Shown here one piece after another: positions 4,756-7,753 of a DNA stretch of 7,753 bases. The DNA comes from Mucilaginibacter sp. UBA4741 (GTDB taxonomy: Bacteria; Bacteroidota; Bacteroidia; Sphingobacteriales; Sphingobacteriaceae), in assembly GCA_002403905.1 (NCBI GenBank), contig DHIR01000113.1, positions 17,036 to 24,788 of the forward strand, given 5' to 3'. Below the pieces are notes generated by a model. That model did not search any database, was not told the origin of the DNA, and saw only the letters and a program-made list of their open reading frames with translations. Made by a program: the position numbers and the translations under genes. The stretch's first letter is position 1, and each line of letters starts with the position of its first letter.

Positions 4756-5493
4756 TTAAAATGGTGTTTTATTAAAATTGATACATAGCCCTTTATCGGC
4801 GATGTGGACGTTCTTTGCAGTTTGATCCAATACTTCCTGCCGGAATTGATTTGCATTGCTATTGTTATCTGATAAGTGTATCAGTAAGATGTTGTTCACT
4901 GCTGTGAGGTCATTTGCATTTAAAAACTCCTTGCATGTAGCCAGGCTCATGTGAGATTCCAATACCCGATCGCGCAGGAACTGCTGAGATACACCTTCCG
5001 ATACTTTCCTATCCAATATCTCCTGACTGTAATTAGCTTCAATGATTATATTGTTTAAGCCAGGGAATGTATATGGGCAATAGTAGCTGTCAGTTATAAA
5101 AACAATACGGCCAGTTTCTTCATGCTCAATCAAGTAGCCAACCGGCTCCTTACAATCATGCTTTACATCGAATGACTTTATCCTGAAGCCACCGAGCGTA
5201 AAAGTTTTACCAACCTCTATCTTGTTTAACCGGTGGTGCAGCAGATTGAATGCATCAATTGTACCTGGTGAAGCATATACTTTAATACCCGCGGTAACAA
5301 TTTCTCTAACAGCTTTGCAATGATCCTGGTGCTCATGGGTTATTATAACCCCCACGACTTTAGACAGGTCAAAGTTCAGGGCCTGTTTTATGAACGCGGC
5401 TTTTACACCGCATTCTATTATCAGGCATTCCGTATCGTTATATAGCAGATAACAATTGCCGGCTGATGAAGATGATATTACTTTAATTTTCAT
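4756..5493 (-). CDS. MBL-fold metallo-hydrolase
   Basis: A 245-aa metallo-beta-lactamase-fold protein. The metal-binding motif HEHQDH is at residues 53-58. Other likely ligands or fold positions are the His in 'DVKHD' (112), the Asp in 'VFITDSYY' (135), the His in 'ESHMS' (181) and the His in 'LIHLSDNNSN' (206), the last resembling the H-x-S end motif of the YycJ/WalJ-like and RNase Z-like branches. It begins MKIKVISSSSAGNCYLL, typical of that branch, whose members are proposed nucleases or phosphodiesterases. In phages such genes often stand beside recT, and here the ATG overlaps the recT stop by one base (TGATG), so translation is probably coupled. A nucleic-acid-directed role with RecT is inference; the substrate cannot be read from the sequence. 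Confidence 0.9.
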   Translation of the reverse strand: MKIKVISSSSAGNCYLLYNDTECLIIECGVKAAFIKQALNFDLSKVVGVIITHEHQDHCKAVREIVTAGIKVYASPGTIDAFNLLHHRLNKIEVGKTFTLGGFRIKSFDVKHDCKEPVGYLIEHEETGRIVFITDSYYCPYTFPGLNNIIIEANYSQEILDRKVSEGVSQQFLRDRVLESHMSLATCKEFLNANDLTAVNNILLIHLSDNNSNANQFRQEVLDQTAKNVHIADKGLCINFNKTPF

Positions 5494-6398
5494 CAGAATT
5501 TTAACTCGTTTGATGTAGTGTTTTCAGCAGCAGCTGCTGCCGGTTCTGTTTTGACCTCTGTTTTTGCCGGTTCTACCTTTTTAGGATCTTCCATTATTTC
5601 GGCGTCATCAAATGTGATGTTCTTTTTATGCGCCTTCTCCTTAATCTCATGCTTAACTCCGGCAGAAACCTGATCATCTTCACGCATTAGCGCGGAGTCG
5701 TCAGAGGTATTCGCGGCGACTTTAAGGGACCGGGTTATTACCGTTTTAGCGCACATTTGATCCGGAAAGTTTTTATGGGCCGGGGAGATGCCTTTTGAAC
5801 CACCCATTTCCCATGACTTTTTTATTTGAGCCAGGGTCATTATTTCGGTATCGGTAGAACCATCATTGTAAGTTACCACAGAGTAGGCGCCAACTATTTT
5901 ATCGTTATCGATGTTTTTAAACTCCTGCTGGTGCTCAATAACCCTTTTCCGGCCATTTTCCAATATTTCATATCTAAAGATGTCATCCTTATAAATGATT
6001 ACCGCTTTCGGTTCTTTAACCCCTGCATCCCGTTTGGCAATAGAAACAGCGCCGAAGTATGACTCATCGAGTGATAATTCATTACCGTACACGACAAAGT
6101 ATGCTTGTTTCTTAACTACGCTTAACCCTTTAATTACCATTTCCAGGAAAGCATTGGCAATACTTTCTTTAGTACAAACCTCAAGGGCGGGCCTCTTCTC
6201 CCTATCGACTACATCCTGTAGCATTAACCAACCGGCCCGGACCGCATTTTCCGGAATGTAATTAGGAGGTAATACGATATCTCCTGTTGCAAGGAAATCA
6301 TTAATCCTTGATAGAATATTATCTACCGTCTTTTCCTGAAACCTTTGAACACTTGTTGTTTGCTGTGCTGCAGGTGTATTTGTGTTTTCTGTACTCAT
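5493..6398 (-). CDS. recT: RecT-family single-strand annealing recombinase
   Basis: A 301-aa protein matching the RecT family: 'ALEVCTKESIANAFLEMVIKG' near residues 71-91, 'QAYFVVYGNELSLDESYFG' (98-116), 'AKRDAGVKEPKAVIIYKDD' (121-139), 'IVGAYSVV' (168-175) and 'FPDQMCAKTVITRSLK' (211-226). RecT proteins anneal complementary single strands during phage-type homologous recombination, usually with an exonuclease. The C-terminal ~60 residues are low-complexity Glu/Lys/Ala/Pro and end NELKF. It lies 48 bases after the zinc-hook ATPase gene, with an AT-rich gap and no Shine-Dalgarno, and overlaps the MBL-fold gene by one base. No RecE or other obvious exonuclease is in the window; it may lie beyond 7753. 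If the adjacent variable genes are diversified by cDNA, an annealing protein is a plausible helper, but that is speculation. Confidence 0.9.
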   Translation of the reverse strand: MSTENTNTPAAQQTTSVQRFQEKTVDNILSRINDFLATGDIVLPPNYIPENAVRAGWLMLQDVVDREKRPALEVCTKESIANAFLEMVIKGLSVVKKQAYFVVYGNELSLDESYFGAVSIAKRDAGVKEPKAVIIYKDDIFRYEILENGRKRVIEHQQEFKNIDNDKIVGAYSVVTYNDGSTDTEIMTLAQIKKSWEMGGSKGISPAHKNFPDQMCAKTVITRSLKVAANTSDDSALMREDDQVSAGVKHEIKEKAHKKNITFDDAEIMEDPKKVEPAKTEVKTEPAAAAAENTTSNELKF

Positions 6399-6446
6399 TT
6401 TCTTATCTGTTTATTTAAATTTTAATTATTCTGTGAACTGTTTTAG

Positions 6447-7753
6447 TTAGGCCACACTCATCATTTGTTCAGCGCCGGCAACTACCCTGATGGATTTATC
6501 TTGCGATGATACTACCAGGTTTATTATCTGTGCTTCTGTTTCCGGTATGAGCGATACACTTTCCCTGTTGTCAAGGAAAATAGGCGCTGAAACATTGTAG
6601 TGCCTGCTCAGCGTATTGATTATGTCTATCCCTGCCCATATACGGCCGGCTGTATTTAAATCACTGAACGGAACACCCTTGTACATGGTCTCACAGGTTT
6701 CAGCTTCGCCACCGTTGATTTGCCGGTCAAATAGCTTGAAGGTAACGTGCTCAAACAATCCGTTGATACGCGCTTCCAGTATATCCATTTTAGACCGTGT
6801 GAAATCTTCAATTAAGAATTCAGTCTTTTCAAGATCGGCCAGCGACTGGGCAAGTGTGCTTTCTTCTTCTTCAAGCTGGCTTATGCGCTCATTGCACCGG
6901 GCAATAGCATCTTTAGTGTTGAGCTTATTCCTAAGTGCCAATATTTCGGCCTCTATGGCCCTTTTTTGCTGATTAAGCTCTGAAGTATCGGCTGGTTTTA
7001 TCTCAACCAGTTCACTTTGTATTCTGGCTATATCAGCGTTTAATTGTACATATTCCTGATTACCGGCCAACAATTCATTAATTGTGATAGATGGAGCAGT
7101 GTTCACTTCTTCCCATTGTTGCAGCTCGGTTTTAGCATGCGTAAGGTTTAATTCAATCGATTGAAGCGCAGCTTTAATGGTGCTGATCAATTCATCGCAT
7201 TTTTTGACTTCTTCAACCAAGGCCAGGCCACTTGAATTGATGCGGGCCAATTCCTGGTTTTTATTTTGAATAAAGTTTGATTGCATATCCTGTTTCTTAG
7301 CCTCCACATCGTCTGCTTCAAATTCACGCAGGCAGGTAGGGCACGAAAACTCGTGTTCATTAAATATAAGCCCTGTTGCATTTATTTTGATAAAGGCGGC
7401 CCTTAACGCATCTGTCTTTGCTGTTAAATCCTCCTTTACCCGGGCCTGTGAATTTAATAAGTTATTCTTGCTGTTTATATCAACCTGTATGCTGTTGATC
7501 TTATTTAACAGCTCATTTCTTTTAAGCTGATGGGAATTAGCCTGGTTGCTGATCTTTAAGTTTTCATCGTGCCTGATAGCTTGCAGCCTGGTTTTAGCTT
7601 CGTGTACAGTGCCTTGTTTTGCCTGTATTTTCTGATACTCATTTTGATAATGAATATTTTTATCGTTGATGGCCTTTTCAATTTCATCAATGCCGGCTGA
7701 TTTAACAGCAATCTCCGCTTCAATGGCTTTGGTATCAACCGGCTCCGGCATAC
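6447..7753 (-). CDS. Rad50/SbcC-like AAA ATPase with zinc hook, N-terminus outside the window
   Basis: A partial gene; the frame is open to the window edge, and the first visible Met is probably internal. About 434 residues are seen. Long coiled coils rich in Glu, Lys, Gln, Asn and Leu flank a CPTC zinc hook (about residue 137 of the visible part, in 'EFSCPTCLREFE'), the apex motif of Rad50/SbcC-type proteins. The C-terminal ATPase half shows 'FSDLNTAGRIWAGIDIINTL' at about 362-381, in the position of the ABC signature, and 'PIFLDNRES' at about 390-398, in the position of Walker B and the D-loop. The Walker A motif must lie upstream of the window. Phage versions beside recT are thought to work in DNA end processing or replication-linked recombination. 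The signature is unlike the usual LSGGE, but that is common in this phage branch as I recall it. It is the first visible gene of the operon. Confidence 0.87.
   Translation of the reverse strand, partial: MPEPVDTKAIEAEIAVKSAGIDEIEKAINDKNIHYQNEYQKIQAKQGTVHEAKTRLQAIRHDENLKISNQANSHQLKRNELLNKINSIQVDINSKNNLLNSQARVKEDLTAKTDALRAAFIKINATGLIFNEHEFSCPTCLREFEADDVEAKKQDMQSNFIQNKNQELARINSSGLALVEEVKKCDELISTIKAALQSIELNLTHAKTELQQWEEVNTAPSITINELLAGNQEYVQLNADIARIQSELVEIKPADTSELNQQKRAIEAEILALRNKLNTKDAIARCNERISQLEEEESTLAQSLADLEKTEFLIEDFTRSKMDILEARINGLFEHVTFKLFDRQINGGEAETCETMYKGVPFSDLNTAGRIWAGIDIINTLSRHYNVSAPIFLDNRESVSLIPETEAQIINLVVSSQDKSIRVVAGAEQMMSVA

Overview
The window looks like part of a mobile element (prophage, phage or conjugative plasmid/ICE) of a Bacteroidota host, perhaps a soil or water Sphingobacteriaceae-type organism. 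The reasons are AT-rich intergenic gaps, mostly no Shine-Dalgarno sequence, a PcfK-like gene, a RecT-type recombination cluster, and small paralogous proteins with the C-terminal pattern 'VGSRLCFK...YAG.QF..LYK.Y' that I associate with Bacteroidota mobile DNA. The taxonomic guess is inference. Every supported gene lies on the minus strand with short gaps, so it reads as one long polycistronic block running from 7753 down to 1.

In reading order (high to low coordinates): the C-terminal part of a Rad50/SbcC-like ATPase with a CPTC zinc hook (6447-7753); a RecT single-strand annealing protein (5493-6398); an MBL-fold metallo-hydrolase overlapping it by one base (4756-5493); three related small proteins, E (4274-4741), D (3872-4270) and B (3278-3667); a 106-aa protein of unknown function (2813-3133); a 192-aa protein with a very acidic tail (2225-2803); a compact SNF2-type helicase (741-2216); a small helix-turn-helix protein (461-694); and the start of a PcfK-like protein (1-342).

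The main discovery is in 3176-4420. A ~60-66 bp segment occurs five times. Three copies lie in frame near the C-terminal ends of E, D and B. Two copies are non-coding: one about 37 nt after the stop of B (copy A), one about 48 nt after the stop of D (copy C). The non-coding copies are rich in AAC/AAT/ACG codons. Compared over the first 60 bases (B against A, D against C, E against C), the coding copies differ from them at 45 positions, and 40 of these are adenines in the non-coding copy. The other five are all T/C changes at the third base of AAY codons. Non-adenine bases, including synonymous third positions of TTC, TCG, ACG and GTC, are frozen. This is the signature of adenine-directed mutagenic retrohoming, as in diversity-generating retroelements (DGRs): A and C behave as template repeats (TR), and B, D and E carry variable repeats (VR).

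The arrangement is unusual. The repeats are short, the VR is followed by a conserved ~28-36 residue tail rather than ending the protein, there are tandem [target gene - template] units, no reverse transcriptase lies in the window, and the targets sit inside a replication/recombination operon instead of beside structural or surface genes. The targets have no signal peptide or membrane segment, so they are probably cytoplasmic variable proteins. Their function is unknown.
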